Shown here: positions 22,856 through 34,386 of the stretch, piece after piece
Numbering within the stretch: position 1 is the stretch's first letter
How the letters are laid out: each line of letters begins with the position of its first letter
Assembly: GCA_963978545.1 (NCBI GenBank)
Contig: OZ021723.1
Location: forward strand, 99,356,002 to 99,420,001
DNA length: 64,000 bases
Direction: 5' to 3'
Source: Linyphia triangularis
Taxonomy: Eukaryota; Arthropoda; Arachnida; Araneae; Linyphiidae
Program-made: the position numbers and the translations under genes
The notes under the pieces: model-generated
Told to the model about the DNA's origin: nothing
The model's database searches: none
Seen by the model: the letters and a program-made list of their open reading frames with translations, nothing else

Positions 22856-22956
22856 ACTGAATATATAATAATAGTCCAGTAATACTTCTAAATATGTAAA
22901 AATTATAATTTTTAAGGCTTAAATTAAAAAAAAAAAATTAAGGGTACCGAATCCCC
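22856..22956 (+). mobile_element. TTAA-type repeat, family S right terminus
   Basis: GGGTACCGAATCCCC followed by TTAA (22957-22960), preceded by CTTCTAAATATGTAAAAATT and GGCTTAAATTAAAAAA, matches the order in S1 at 11.5 kb. A left fragment of the same family appears around 20.1-20.4 kb (GAGTATATAACTAGG). Elements P1 and Q may therefore lie inside a once-continuous S copy. Inference from order and orientation. Confidence 0.5.
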
Positions 22957-23123
22957 TTAAATAATCTTCTATTTTGCATTGTACTGCCCAAATCCAGGAA
23001 GTCACCCAGAATAGTGTAGAGCATTGTAGAGCACTATTTTACATTGTTGCAATTAACTGATACACTGTCTCTCTACCTGTGTAAAGTCTAGTTTCTCAGT
23101 CTAAACTATAAATTGCGTCTAAT

Positions 23124-23265
23124 TTTGTCGTTAATTTGGTGACATTTAGATTATTAAATATGGCAACAATCGCCAAATTCTGTAAATTGATGGATTTGTC
23201 GTTAATTTGGTGACATTTAGATTATTAAATATGGCAACAATCGCCAAATTCTGTAAATTGATGGA
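23124..23265. repeat. perfect 71-bp tandem duplication
   Basis: Units 23124-23194 and 23195-23265 are identical at all 71 positions and contain CGTTAATTTGGTGACATTTA and ATGGCAACAATCGCC. Zero divergence implies a recent duplication or an assembly artefact. Confidence 0.95.
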
Positions 23266-24129
23266 GTTTTTTTCCCCCCCACCATACGTGATCATAAATA
23301 GACTATATCTCGTTTTTCTGTAAATGTAATTTCACTGCATTATGCTTCTGTGTATGATCTGTCCAAGTAGCCACTGAAATGCTTATTTGGTGTAGTTGGT
23401 TACCAGTGTTAATTTATATCTGGTGTGCGCAACTGTCATGCATACGAATAGTCTCAATATGTCTGTTAGGTTTTAATCTGGTTAAGTTTGGATTATCATT
23501 AAACTCTGGGAGAACCGAAATAAACCTTTGAAACAAACCGCAGCGTGGGAGTTGATTGGATGCCCGAATACTTGAGGGCTCTATTAATTCAATTGAGAAA
23601 CTTCCACAATTCCAACTGCTGACGAAATCCTTTCCGTTAACGGAATTAATAGTCGGAATGCAAAGTTCTCCTTTCCGACAATCAAGCTGCTTGCCCCTTT
23701 GTGTGTGTCTCGCTGAATACACGGAGGCCACACGCATTTCATTAAAACTCTTTGAGTGCAGACGACTTCCAGCCTTTTCTCGAGGAGTTTGGGCAGCTGA
23801 CCGAGTTGAGATACGATTTTAATTCGGTTGTGTTTCTCGCCCGACTGGTCGCGATGTCGAAAAGGGCCTCCAGAATTGTTTTCTCTGGTCTGGGTTCGCT
23901 TCATTACAGTGGAGTTTCTCCTTTTGGAATTAGAATGCAGGGAGAAAGTTTGCAGACTATTGCACTGTGTGGCTCGGGGGTTGTAAACTCTCGTCGATGG
24001 CGTGGGCTATTTTCGGTGTTTGTCAAGTAGGGGGCGTCACGCATTCTGCTCGATATGGATTGTTCGATTTTTGAGTGATGAGACAAAATGGGAGGGTAAT
24101 TTCATTCGCCTCGCTTACATATTAAGATT
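23266..24129. other. unassigned, less AT-biased DNA
   Basis: No repeat recognised. From 23410 to 24090 composition is close to balanced, with overlapping frames of 60-107 codons on both strands. Stops and lack of motif make coding unlikely; this is a candidate for conserved non-coding sequence. Confidence 0.45.
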
Positions 24130-24999
24130 GAGAAGGCAACTGCAAATTTAGGTACATCATCGAACATCATTCCGAATTTTTCTTTTATAGAATGTAGAGA
24201 AATGTTAGTAGATCGTGAATCCACTGGTCTGCCGAGGCAAAAAAGGCTGAAACTATTCAAAAATCGACTTTGATTGTGCTGAACTGAATCCGATTGCCAA
24301 ATATTATCATAAATTGCCAAAAAATGAACATTCTTTTTCGTCCGGTAAACCACCACTCTTTAATTTTCAATTAAGAAGGTTGCTGACTATATGTATTTCC
24401 TGACGCCAAGATCTTTCATATTTTAAAAGTGAGCCAAATTGGCAATAAATATTGTCTTCAGTGACGTAATATTATTTATCGTCAACTTAGCTCACTTTCA
24501 AAAGATAGAAATATTTTTCGGCAGAGACTAAATATCGTCTGCCCTCATCCTCAATATCGTCTGCACAAACCACCACTCTTTAATTTTCAATTAAGAAGGT
24601 TAGAGACTATATGTCTTTCCTTACGCCAAGATCTTTCATATTTCAAAAGTGAGCCAAATTGGCAATAAATATTATGTCATCAGTGACGTAATATTTATCT
24701 CCAACCTGTCTCACTTTTAAAAGATAGAAATAATTTTCGCCAGAGAATAAATATCGTCTGCACTCACCCTCATTGAAATTTAAAGAGCAGTGGGTTACCA
24801 CATAAAACAGAATGCTCATTATTTGTCAAGTTATGAAACGTTTGGTTATCGGATTTAGTTCAAAGTCAATTTTTGAATTGTTTCGGCTATTTTTGCCTCG
24901 GCAGACCAGTGTATTCATGACCTACTAACATGTCTCTACATTTTATAAAAAAATCCAGAATGATGTTCGATTGGGTACGTAAACTTGCAGTTGCTTCTC
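24130..24999. mobile_element. large inverted-repeat element, family P copy 2
   Basis: Ends GAGAAGGCAACTGC / GCAGTTGCTTCTC correspond to P1, and the arms again carry ATCGAACATCATTCCGAAT and CCACTGGTCTGCCGAGGC. It is longer than P1 because the central block is duplicated in tandem (24348-24772). Arms are more diverged from each other than in P1. Confidence 0.8.
24348..24772. repeat. internal 219-bp tandem duplication in P2
   Basis: AAACCACCACTCTTTAATTT starts units at 24348 and 24567. Each unit holds GAGCCAAATTGGCAATAAAT, GTGACGTAATATT and the mirror TAGCTCACTTTC-type sequence. The units differ at scattered positions, unlike the perfect 71-bp duplication at 23.1 kb. Confidence 0.88.
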
Positions 25000-25092
25000 G
25001 GACACTATATGAAGGTGATAAAATGAATATAAATTAGACATGTGTTTTTTTTATTTGATACTATTAGTTCTTCACTTTATTTTTATTAATAT

Positions 25093-25816
25093 TGTTGCGT
25101 GGATGGGTTCGAAAGATTTGAAGCCAAAGCAGATCAAAACTTGCAGAAATTTTTTCCAATATAACTCTTCACAGATTCTCTTACAACTCCAGAACTTCTC
25201 GTTCTAGTAGACTCAATACATCTCTTTTCACAACAATAGAGCACAAAACAGCAGTTAAAAACTTAACAACACAACTGCTCAAATCGCTGCAAAAGACAAT
25301 GCAATACAGTTCGCTTTAGAACTACTCTGAATGCTCACTGTGACTCAGTATCTCAACTCAGTAATTCCAGTCAACTAACTAACTCGGCCGACTTATATAG
25401 GAGTCAAACCTTCTTGAGACCTCTAGAGGTAGATATTTGGAGAACTTTCCAGATCGTAGTCAAAAAGTCCTATACATGTACATAGAGACCGAAAATGTCG
25501 CCAAGTTTGGCGACATTTGGCGATTTCTCGCCAAATTTGGTGACAAAAATAAGTCGCCAAAACCGTCGCCAACTTGGCTCTATCTCGCCTATTTGGCAAG
25601 ATTGCCATTACCATAATGTTAAATGCCCTGCTCCTTGTAAAACTCGCTTCCCAAGCGTTATCTCTGTAAAACTCGTTATCAAGCATTAAGACACATATTG
25701 CGGGGAAGCAAAGTAAAGACGAACTATTGCACTGCCTTATGCGAAATGTACATAAATTTTCCTATTTACAAAATTAACACTACGAAAAATTTACAAATAT
25801 ACAAAAATTCGTAACA
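25093..25816 (-). mobile_element. solo LTR, family C copy 3
   Basis: TGTTGCGTGGATGGGTTCG to AAAATTCGTAACA on the plus strand, flanked by ATAT (25089-25092, 25817-25820). Minus-strand features: TATA box CTATATAAG at about 25400 and an AACGAGAAGTTCTGGAG segment shared with all copies. This is the only intact-ended copy whose duplication is not GTAT. Confidence 0.88.
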
Positions 25817-25820
25817 ATAT

Positions 25821-26376
25821 TATTTTGTAGTAGTTGCAGTGTTAGTATTGAAGTTCACGTCCTGCTGAGGTATGTGTTTGGTAATCCTTTATTATAAACA
25901 GAATGCTCATTAAGGTTAAAAAAAAAACTTTTAAATAAAGTTTAAAGGTTTGTGATAATCAACGATAACGATACTTATTTTACGGTTTTCAATCTAAAAA
26001 GAAATAATGGCAAAACCAAATTACAATTTCACGAAGTGATAAAAATTATGTTTATCAAGAGTCTCCACTTTACGCTTTTCTTTGACTCGCTAAACTCGCA
26101 GTCTTTAATAATAAAATTTAACAATGCGGAATTTCAGTAAGTTATTTTAGTGACCAAAAGTTTAGATGATTACCCATAATTACGAAATGTATCACGTGCC
26201 ATTCCACTTTTTGTGTGAAAAAAAAACGGTTTATTACAGTTTACAATAGTGCTTAAAAAATGAAACAATGGCATTCTCGAAATATAAGTACTCGTCTGAC
26301 TTAAAAACAAAGCATAATTGTATTGCAATATTTTTTAAACATTAATAAAAGTTGTGCTATGAATGAACTCGCTTTT
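25821..26376. other. unassigned spacer
   Basis: AT-rich with no supported gene or repeat boundary. Confidence 0.5.
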
Positions 26377-26670
26377 TAAATCCTATGTAATAACTTAGAT
26401 TTTGCATGTTTGTCGATGGAATCTGCTGAGGCCTAATTAACCCCTTTGCCGTCATCCGTCAGGCTGAAACTTGGCAGATAAGTTCGATATCGATGACAAT
26501 GCATTCTATCAAATTTTTGGGGCTGTTACTATCACTAAAAGGTCGCTTTTAAGCAGGGCCCGATTTAGAAAACCAATTACTATAGGCACATGATAGTAGA
26601 CGCCCCCCCCCCCCCCATGGACGATTGTTGATGCTATTTAAGTATTAATAACAATTTTGATTACCATATA

Positions 26671-27181
26671 TGTGGAAACCATAGACTTATTATTATCGAT
26701 AGACTGCGTGTTCCCACTTCAATCATACAACGAGAATGAAACGAAAATGAATCCCAAAATTCGTCTATCAGTCACGTGGTTTTTAATTTGGCTACGTCGT
26801 AAAATTAATCCTTTATCTAATAATCTTATCATCCTTTATCGCCTGAGTGAGGAGAAACCCGCCAAATCTGCAACCCTGCTCCCAAAAAGTCTCTACTCAT
26901 GTGATTCATTTTGGTTTCATTCTCGTTGTATGATTGAAGTGGGAACGCGCAGTCTATTGATAATAATAAGTCTATGGTGGAAACCAACCGTCATTCTCCC
27001 CACTCATTGTGGCAGCGCCCTCTGGCGAGAAGGAGCAGAAGCACTGAATAAGCTCAAAATCAAACACTTCCTGTATATATGCCGCGCACGTTAAGCTGTT
27101 TCAATATCTAATTACTTAATAAACAAAGAGGCCGATTCCCCGTCTTGTCACTTTCTCCCAGCCGGTACACCCATCTCCACA
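26671..27181 (+). mobile_element. short solo LTR J, nested in H
   Basis: Ends TGTGGA / TCCACA are a perfect 6-bp inverted repeat with TG/CA termini; TATA flanks both sides (26667-26670, 27182-27185). AATAAA at about 27119 lies 60 bases from the 3' end. Removing MITE I and its duplication leaves a ~206-bp LTR, close in size to LTR K at 9.0 kb, and both contain GCGCCCTCT and GAGGCC near equivalent places. Confidence 0.72.
26679..26977. mobile_element. MITE I with 75-bp terminal repeats, nested in LTR J
   Basis: Arms starting CCATAGACTTATTATTATC are inverted copies over about 75 bp with roughly three mismatches. A perfect TGGAAA duplication lies at 26673-26678 and 26978-26983. Innermost and youngest layer of the nest. 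The 145-codon forward frame over 26657-27094 reads straight through this repeat into the LTR and is not a gene. The superfamily is unclear from a 6-bp duplication. Confidence 0.88.
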
Positions 27182-27765
27182 TATATTACGATTTTGATTA
27201 AATTATTATTGAGATATTTATATTTTAGTAACTAATAAGAGTTATTGAAATATATGTTCATATTTTATGACGTTGATCAAGTGCGCTGAATAGAATATTG
27301 ATATTTACATCAAAATTCATACATTTTTTTAGGCAATTTGAGGGCCCTTAAAATATAGGGCCTTCGTGGCCTCGTGCGCCACTTGAGAGCAAAGAGATTT
27401 ATGTCGTCAAGTAAGTCAAGGCACGGACCTTACAGGTCTTATGGGAAAGCAAGCCCTGCTTTTACAGAAAACTAATAAACCAACTTGCCGTCCTCCAATC
27501 GCGTTAAAAATGCATTGAACCGGGCCACTGTTGAAACGCTTTCCCGGAGGCCAAATTTTTTTTAATAAATAAATAATAAAATTACTTTAATCGGAATAAA
27601 TAAATGATATTTGGATGTGAGAGCATAAATGCACGTTCATTTTTAATAAGTAAATTTTGAAACGTAGTTTGCCGCACGCTAATAGAAATGTTTTCGATAT
27701 CGGCGCTGTGTTAATGAACATAAAAATTGACAGTGCATATAAAGGTTTTTTTTTAAACTCTTTTT

Positions 27766-28718
27766 TATGGGTTGCATTATTCATTTCTAACAAAATGATC
27801 TGTACTTTGGAATAGGTTATAACGACTGCATCTCTGAGCCAATCGTACTGTTGTATCTTTTTTTTTATTGACCGCTGTACACTTAACTACGTATCTGAAG
27901 TATCGGGTCCAGTTGCCACTAGTCGAAACTAACCCATGACAATGACGGCAATTTAAATGTCCCCTCTAGCGAACAATGCGACGGTTCAAAGAAAGGCTCC
28001 ACATACTGCACGTTAGCGAAAGAGAAACGTCTTGTACGAAGCGGTTTTCCCGTGGTTTTTATCACGAAATATCGAGGCGAGCACGTACGTCGGCTCCTTT
28101 TTTTTCACTTGTGTGTGCCTGAAGCTTTTTTTTTTTTTTCCCTCTTTCTTTTATCCGGGAAAACCGATTTTATGAAGTTAGTATTTGAATGAATAACTTC
28201 TGAAGGATCTGGTTTAAAATAAGATGCAAGGATAATGAGGAACTTTCAGGTTTTTTTTTTGTTTTATTTTTAAGTAAAAAGTAGGGAAAAAATCATGAAA
28301 AACAATACCATTCTTTCAAAAATTTGAGCTCAGATAGATAGTTAAAAAAAAATATTTAGTTATTCACTTTGCGATTTGTCGGGAAAAACTACTTTTGCGT
28401 GTGACGTCAACGCGCAGATGATGAACCAGTCTAAAACCTGTTTTAGACCAGGTTCTTCCTCGGATTTTCGACGGAATCTATGCGTAACTACGTCATGGTT
28501 TTTTATGCATTTTCGGTCACGTGACCTTTGCTTTGATTTCAAATTCGGTTTTTGATTACTTGAAAGCATAAAGATAAAAAATAATTGCACTGCTCAAATA
28601 TATTCGTTGGATAACACTAGAAAATACAAAAAAATATTAATTTTCCTCTCTTGTGCAAGTTCCTCATTCATTTTATTGAATATTCATATATTAACTCGAT
28701 AAAGAGATTCCATTTAGA
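27766..28718. other. unassigned intron-like DNA
   Basis: No gene or repeat boundary recognised. A short palindrome at about 28421-28453 (GAACCAGTCTAAAACCTG and mirror) could form a hairpin. Confidence 0.5.
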
Positions 28719-28751
28719 GGTGGTTATCCAAATAATGGAAACACCTGTGAA
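28719..28751. mobile_element. Tc1-type terminal repeat relic
   Basis: GGTGGTTATCCAAATAATGG followed by AAACACCTG resembles a Tc1/mariner terminal repeat (CAGGTGTTTCCATTATTTGG on the minus strand). The opposite end was not found nearby, so it is a fragment or chance match. Confidence 0.35.
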
Positions 28752-30025
28752 TAAAAGGGATATTCAAGAATGCACTTCGTAAGCATTAAAATATAATTCT
28801 AGCTAACAGTTTTTTTTTTTTTTTTAAATAAATAAATAAAAATAAAAAAACGAATGATGGCTAAATCTTCGGTTCTAATTATTGTAGAAACTTGCGGTTT
28901 GCACCAAAATGTTTTGTTTACGATTTTCAAAAACATTTTTTAAAAATTCTTAGTGGGCTGTATACTAAGTAAATTTAAATCTATCTTTAAACATTTCAAT
29001 ACGAACCCCTATTTTTTATCATTTCATTCGATTAAGAATACATCGTATACCCTTGATACCAAATTTAATTTCATTATGTTGAGGAACACGTCACTTATGA
29101 GCGAAAATGTTTTGGCTGATGTTTCAAAACGTAATCTATTACACGGTCCCTCAAAGTGAGCTTTTTACCTCTGCTAAGATATTGTGAACCAAGTGTCAAA
29201 ATGGAATTTAAAAAATTCTGAAAGGGTTTTCGACCATAGTAATTCTAATGGAAGCAACAAAAAAATTATATTTAAAAAAAATATAAAACTTGTTTTATTA
29301 ATTAATAATCGATTATTAAAAAACTGTGTAAAACAAAAGGTGCATGTTATATGTTTGGCTTTTAATAAACTATCGTTTGAAACAAAAATTGTTAAAATAT
29401 ATTAACTATTTAAGAATTTATGTCTTAAAAAAAAACAATTTTTCTTTTTAACATTAATTTAGCATTTTTTTTTACGTCATTTAAATTACTAACCACTCAT
29501 TGGAAAATTATGAAATTTATTATTTAGACGGGTTTTTTTTTTTGGATTCTAAATCTAAATATGGTATAATATTATGGGATTGTCATTGAACTTTTTAAAA
29601 TTTGGTTTAGTTTTAATATGCAGATGACCCCTCATGATAAAAACAAAAATGTATATATATTATTAAAAAAGACCTTCCACGATTTACAACGGTACTTTAC
29701 ATTTGATATTTCATCAATTAAAATACAAGATATTGTCATCGGTGTATGTGTGTGTTTCAATTTTTTCCCTAACCACCTGAGCATTGCAGCGAAAATAGAA
29801 ACAACGGAAAAGCGACAAAGAGGACGTTTGGACTCTTTTTTTTTTTTTTTTTTAAAGGGGAAGGGGGAGATTATTCTAATTCGAAATAGCTAAAAACATG
29901 TTTCTAAAAATAAATTTCTAAAATATACTTTCCAAAACCCCGGTCCATAATTTCCCAACACAATTTTTTTTAGAAATCCAGCTATAAATATCGATACATA
30001 TAATATTGTTACTACGCAAATTTTA

Positions 30026-30063
<38 letters not shown>

Positions 30064-30560
30064 TTTATTAAATCGACATTGTAAAATGTATGCTAGTTTT
30101 CTGTCCACTTACCTAATTTTACTTTTTTTTCTTAACTGTCTTAACATTTATCGTATTCTCAACGATATTTTATACAGCATAATCCTATATTTTATCGTGC
30201 ATGAAATTGTCTTCTATACCAATCCATGTATCATTCATAATTACATACCACGTCGATTACTATTCATGGCTCTACAATCGTTATGGCTTTGTAATTATCT
30301 TATTTAAACAAGGAAAGAAATATGTCTTTACTTAAACCCTAATGAATGATTTTATAATTCGTGTCGTGCACATGGGCTTATGATTCATAGTATTAATTTT
30401 TTTTTTTTTTTTTTTTTTCTTTATCAAGGTTTTTCTTGTCCTCTTTAATTAAATCCCTGGGACATTTTCCATCTTAATGAGTGCCTCGTTAGTTGTAATT
30501 TATTTTAATTGCGCTGGAATGACGTTTTCCCTTTGGATGATCGTAAATAATTGAAGGAAG

Positions 30561-30596
<36 letters not shown>

Positions 30597-31331
30597 AGCC
30601 ATTTATGACGTCGTTACGTCATTTTCAACAGCGTATTCTTTTTGTTTTTTAATTTTTTTTTTTGAAGTGCAGAAAAAGTAGTAGTACTAATTTTGTAAAT
30701 AGGTTCGTATGTTTTTGTCCTTAGTTGCGAGTTACAAATGAGTGCAGATTATACTCGTAGTTATTTTAAATTCAAAAATATGTATAACAGCGAGTTTCTT
30801 TTAATTATATTTTATTAGTTTTAAATGAAAAAGATGTTTCGTTTCAATAATTAACATAATGTCTTAACAGAAAATCTCTGCAGAAATTTTTCTTATCTGT
30901 AATACGAGGATCAAAATCTTCCGCTTTTACGCGGATTTCCACTTTTTTTTTTCCCTGAGAAGTTCCTCTTTTTTCTGCAATTTTATTATTTTGAAACGGA
31001 CTTTATCAAGATTAAATTTGCCTAAAACCTCTGTCAGAAAAATATGTCTAGCTCCACCATTGTTCTGTACACACATTAATACACAAATATATTCTTGTTT
31101 TTCCAGTTGAAAATAACGCTACGTATATATTTTTCTCTCTTTTACAATTTAACTGTTTTCACCTCTGAAAAAAACCAAACCACAACGCGTTGTGCATCGT
31201 CCACAGCTCGTTGTAATCGTTCTCTATATTATCCTTTCTTCTCTATTAGGGAATTTAGTTGTTGATCTTAACTTATTTAAAGAAAACTCTTAATTATGTG
31301 GACCAATAGGCGTTCGTTAACCTTCCAAAGC
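28752..31331. other. T-rich intron-like DNA, nothing assigned
   Basis: Dominated by long T runs on the plus strand (for example 28 T at 30031-30058 and 33 T at 30563-30595). No bounded element, exon or RNA gene recognised. Confidence 0.55.
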
Positions 31332-31344
31332 CCCTTGTTGTAGG

Positions 31345-31521
31345 GCCGACCAAACGGTATAGTGGTTAGCGTGCTAGTTTCTAGAACGCGAGGTTGCGGG
31401 TTCCGAGTCCCGTGTTAGGCATGGGTGTTTGTAAATGTATGTTGGCTAATAACGAATGTTTCAGCGCATTATAGCCCTCGTGTTGCTGATGGCGCCAGAT
31501 AATCTGAAAACAACCAACCAA
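31345..31521 (+). mobile_element. tRNA-derived SINE, copy A3
   Basis: Plus-strand copy: GCCGACCAAACGGTATAGTG head, GGTTCCGAGTCC box B-like motif, tail CAACCAACCAA. A perfect 13-bp duplication CCCTTGTTGTAGG lies at 31332-31344 and 31522-31534. It has lost a few bases after TATGTTGGC relative to A4. It sits about 350 bp upstream of the semaphorin-like exon. Confidence 0.93.
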
Positions 31522-31654
31522 CCCTTGTTGTAGGTTTTCCGATTCACCCAGCAAGCATTTTCAGTCTCTAAGCTTAAATGTTCGCATCCTATTTAAAGTA
31601 TAATTTTGAATAATTGTATATCATATTTAAAGTATTTTTCAGCAATACTTTGGG

Positions 31655-31657
<3 letters not shown>

Positions 31658-31700
<43 letters not shown>
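31658..31700. repeat. (TA)n microsatellite
   Basis: About 43 bp of TA repeats in the intron upstream of the semaphorin-like exon. Confidence 0.95.
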
Positions 31701-31701
<1 letters not shown>

Positions 31702-31874
31702 GGAAAGATGCAAGGACATATTGACATTTTCTCTTAACTTTTCTTTCTTTCGAATTAAAATGTTCTCACTCTATAGTTAATAGTACTGTTTTTAATTTTG
31801 TTCCTTTTTATTAAGCATTTTGTGTTTAGATATTCCAACAATGTTTCTTTCTAAATATGTGTGTTGCTTTTCAG

Positions 31875-31926
31875 GGACCGCTTGTACCGGTTGAATCTGA
31901 ATAACGTCAACAAGAGTCGTTGTGAC
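31875..31926 (+). CDS. internal exon of a semaphorin (Sema-2-like), 52 nt
   Basis: Bounded by a pyrimidine-rich acceptor (TGTTGCTTTTCAG) and a strong donor (GTAAGTAG). The first base completes a codon begun upstream, and the next 17 codons read DRLYRLNLNNVNKSRCD without a stop, ending in phase 0. From family knowledge, secreted class 2 semaphorins of arthropods have a D-R-hydrophobic-aromatic-R-x-N-L motif ending in a Cys near the N-terminal part of the Sema beta-propeller. These are extracellular axon-guidance ligands for plexins. An upstream exon ending in AT would give the expected Met before Asp. Flanking exons were not found, so they probably lie outside the window. Short length is the main weakness; another Sema-domain protein is possible. 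Confidence 0.62.
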
Positions 31927-32646
31927 GTAAGTAGAAAATTCTTATTATGTATTTGTATTCAATTTGTGTTCCTTAATCATTGCTATGCTTAATACTCTTA
32001 CAACTCTAATTTATTGACAAATACCACTGTTATTTTTTAAGAATATAAAAAGTTACACTTTTTGTTCGCACATGTATAACGCATTATTTTTCCCCTTGTC
32101 TTGAAAGAGCAAATATTCAGACTCTTTGAATAAATAAATTCTTTAAATTCTAAATCGTTTGCAGCTTAAAAAGTTAAATGAGTGGAATACCTAATGTAAA
32201 AAAAAAAAAAAAAAAAAAATACACGCAGTGAGCATTTGTCCCATCCCGTCGCTCTCGATTACCAAAAGTATGTGAAAAAAATTTGCAAAAAAAAATCGTA
32301 AATATTATGCCTGTTATGTTTTATTTTGTGCAAAAGCATTTGGTTTTCAATAAAATTAAAAAACAAAAGTTTACGTAATAAACAATTATTTGAGGCTGAT
32401 CAAATGAAGAGTACAGTTTCTGATTCTTTGGAGTTGAGACTTATTTCTGTTTTTAATTCATCGCCGTTATATCTTAACTTTTTCAAAACTATGGAATATT
32501 TTGTAATTAAATTACAAAACAACTGAACGCTATTTTCTCGCATTTAAAATATTTGCTTTTTTTTATTAGAGAGAATAAATTGAGATATCGTTCCATTTTT
32601 AATAAAATCGGTGTATTTTGGAGCAAGTAACTCGCTATCGAGCAAT
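31927..32646. other. intronic spacer
   Basis: AT-rich DNA downstream of the exon's splice donor; includes a 24-nt A run near 32196. No further exon recognised. Confidence 0.5.
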
Positions 32647-33120
32647 TTTTAAATTCTTTATATAGACTTCGCTTTTGTCGATGGAGGAGGGGCGGAATCT
32701 GCGAACTCCTAATTAATCCCCTTGCCGTCATCCAATCAGACTGAAACTTGGCAGATAGGGTCGATGACAATGCATTCTATCAAATTTTGGGACTGTCACT
32801 AAATGGTCACTTTTACGGAATACTAATAAAATCGCGTTAAAATATCATTGTTGATCATTGCGAACCGATCATTGTTGAAACTCTTTCCTGTTGCCAATTT
32901 TTTTTAATAAATAAATAGTAAAATTACTTTAATCAGAATAAATAAATGATATTTGAATGTCAGAGCATAAATTCACCTTCATTTCTAATACATAAATTTT
33001 GAAACGTACTTTGCCGTTGATAGAAATGTTTTTGTTATCGGCGCTGTGCTATTGAATATAAAAAATTGACAATGTATATAAAGGATTTTTTAAAAAACTC
33101 TGGTTTTTTTTGTCTTATAT
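32647..33120 (+). mobile_element. family G copy 3
   Basis: Left end TTTAAATTCTTTATATAG, right end TGTATATAAAGGATTTTTT. It includes TCATCCAATCAGACTGAAAC, AAACTTGGCAGATAGGG and CAATGCATTCTATCAAATTT, and the undisturbed CACTTTTACGGAATAC site that is split in copy G2. The most complete plus-strand copy here. Confidence 0.75.
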
Positions 33121-33493
33121 TATTCATTTCTTAAATTCTTTCCTGAAACCTACATTGAGTCCATCAAAAAACTATGTGATTGTCTTGGACATTTCGCACC
33201 CTTGCTGCAAAAATGGCACTACTCAAAATTCTACATTTTTGAGTTAAAGCGTGTACAGAATCGAAGATTGCATGTACTTGAATCTGGAAGAACGGCATAT
33301 GTCAGTTGCAACTCGAATTCAACTTGTAAACAGGGTTCCCACAGTAATTAAAAGTGCTTAATATTGTTTTAACTTGTTTTCCAAGCCTTAAAATTTCTTG
33401 AAAATGCTTAAAGGTTCCTTAAAAGTACTTTAAAATGTTTAGAGTCCTTAATTTTTTCACTTATTCCGCGCCGCACCAACATTTTTATGGTAT

Positions 33494-34192
33494 TTTTACG
33501 AATTTCTGTATACTTGTAAATATTTCGTAGTGTTAATTACGTAAAAAGGAAAATTTATGTACATTTCTCATGAGGCAGTGCATGAATTTGTCTTTACTTC
33601 GCTTTCCTGCAATGCGTCTCTTAATGCGTGAAAACGAGTTTTACAGAGATATTGCTGGAAAACGAGTTTTACAAGGAGAATGCCATTTAACATTATGGTT
33701 AATGGCAATTTCGCCAAGTTGGCAACGGTTTTGGCGATTAATTTTGATCGCCATTTTGCCGAGAAATCGACAAATGTCGCCAAACTTTGCGACCATTTGG
33801 TGACATTTTCGGACCCCATGTACCTGAATAGGGCTTTTCGACTGCGATCTGGAAAATAATCCAAATTTCTAACTCTAGAAGATTCGCGAAGGAAGCTTTC
33901 CTATATAAGGTCAATAGTAAGTTGAGTTACTGAGTTAGTTGTCTCTCAACGAGCATTCAGAGAGTTCCGAAAGTGAACTGCATTGCATTGTCTTTTGCGT
34001 TGATTTTAGCAGTTGTGTATCTAGTTTTTAACTGCTGTTTGTGCTCTATTGTTGTGTAAAGAGCTGTATTGAGTCTATTAGAACGGGAAGTTCTGGAGTT
34101 GTAAAAGAATCTGCGAAGAGTTATATCGGAACAAATTTCATCAAGTTATAATCTGCATTCGCTTCAAATCTTTCAAACACATCCACGCAACA
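33494..34192 (+). mobile_element. solo LTR, family C copy 4, nested in B4
   Basis: Begins TTTTACGAATTTCTG and ends CACGCAACA; GTAT duplicates at 33490-33493 and 34193-34196. TATA box CTATATAAGG at about 33902; the poly(A) region is degraded to GGAACAAATTTC near 34130. TTGGCGA-type motifs at 33712-33800 are partly mutated, suggesting an older copy. Confidence 0.88.
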
Positions 34193-34386
34193 GTATATTT
34201 GTGTTACGCTTGCATCAACTTGTAGATTGTTTGGTTAGTATTTGCTGATAGGGTGGAGTAGAAATCGAATGATTTTAGTTACACACTGTAGTCTCTGAGA
34301 CAAACACTTGAGATTAGTGTTTACGTTTTGCGAGCCAAAAGATTTAAGACCATCATTAAAGTCTATTTATAAGGGAAAATGATAAT

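Larger units (their letters stand above)
26554..27458 (+). mobile_element. hAT MITE H (CAGGGC ends), nested in G2
   Basis: Starts CAGGGCCCGATTTAG, ends AAGCCCTG, with 8-bp flanks CTTTTAAG / CTTTTACA (six of eight match). The end sequence and 8-bp spacing fit hAT non-autonomous elements. The left arm includes ATAGGCACATGATAG and a C run (26604-26617); the right arm has GGGCCTTCGTGGCC. About 511 bp of it is a later LTR insertion. Confidence 0.78.
26377..27765 (+). mobile_element. family G copy 2, interrupted
   Basis: The left part (26377-26553) has TTTTTAAATCCTATGTAAT, CCTAATTAACCCCTTTGCCG and AAACTTGGCAGATAAG. The right part (27459-27765) resumes with ACTTGCCGTCCTCCAATCGC, AATCGGAATAAATAAATG and GAAACGTAGTTTGCC. 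The split corresponds exactly to insertion of element H at CTTTTA, a site intact in copy G3 at 32.8 kb (CACTTTTACGGAA). This is the outermost and oldest layer of a four-element nest. Confidence 0.75.

Noticed and set aside
26657..27094. 145-codon forward open frame, the longest in the window
   Set aside because: It reads through both arms of MITE I and into LTR J, so it is a chance frame across nested repeats.
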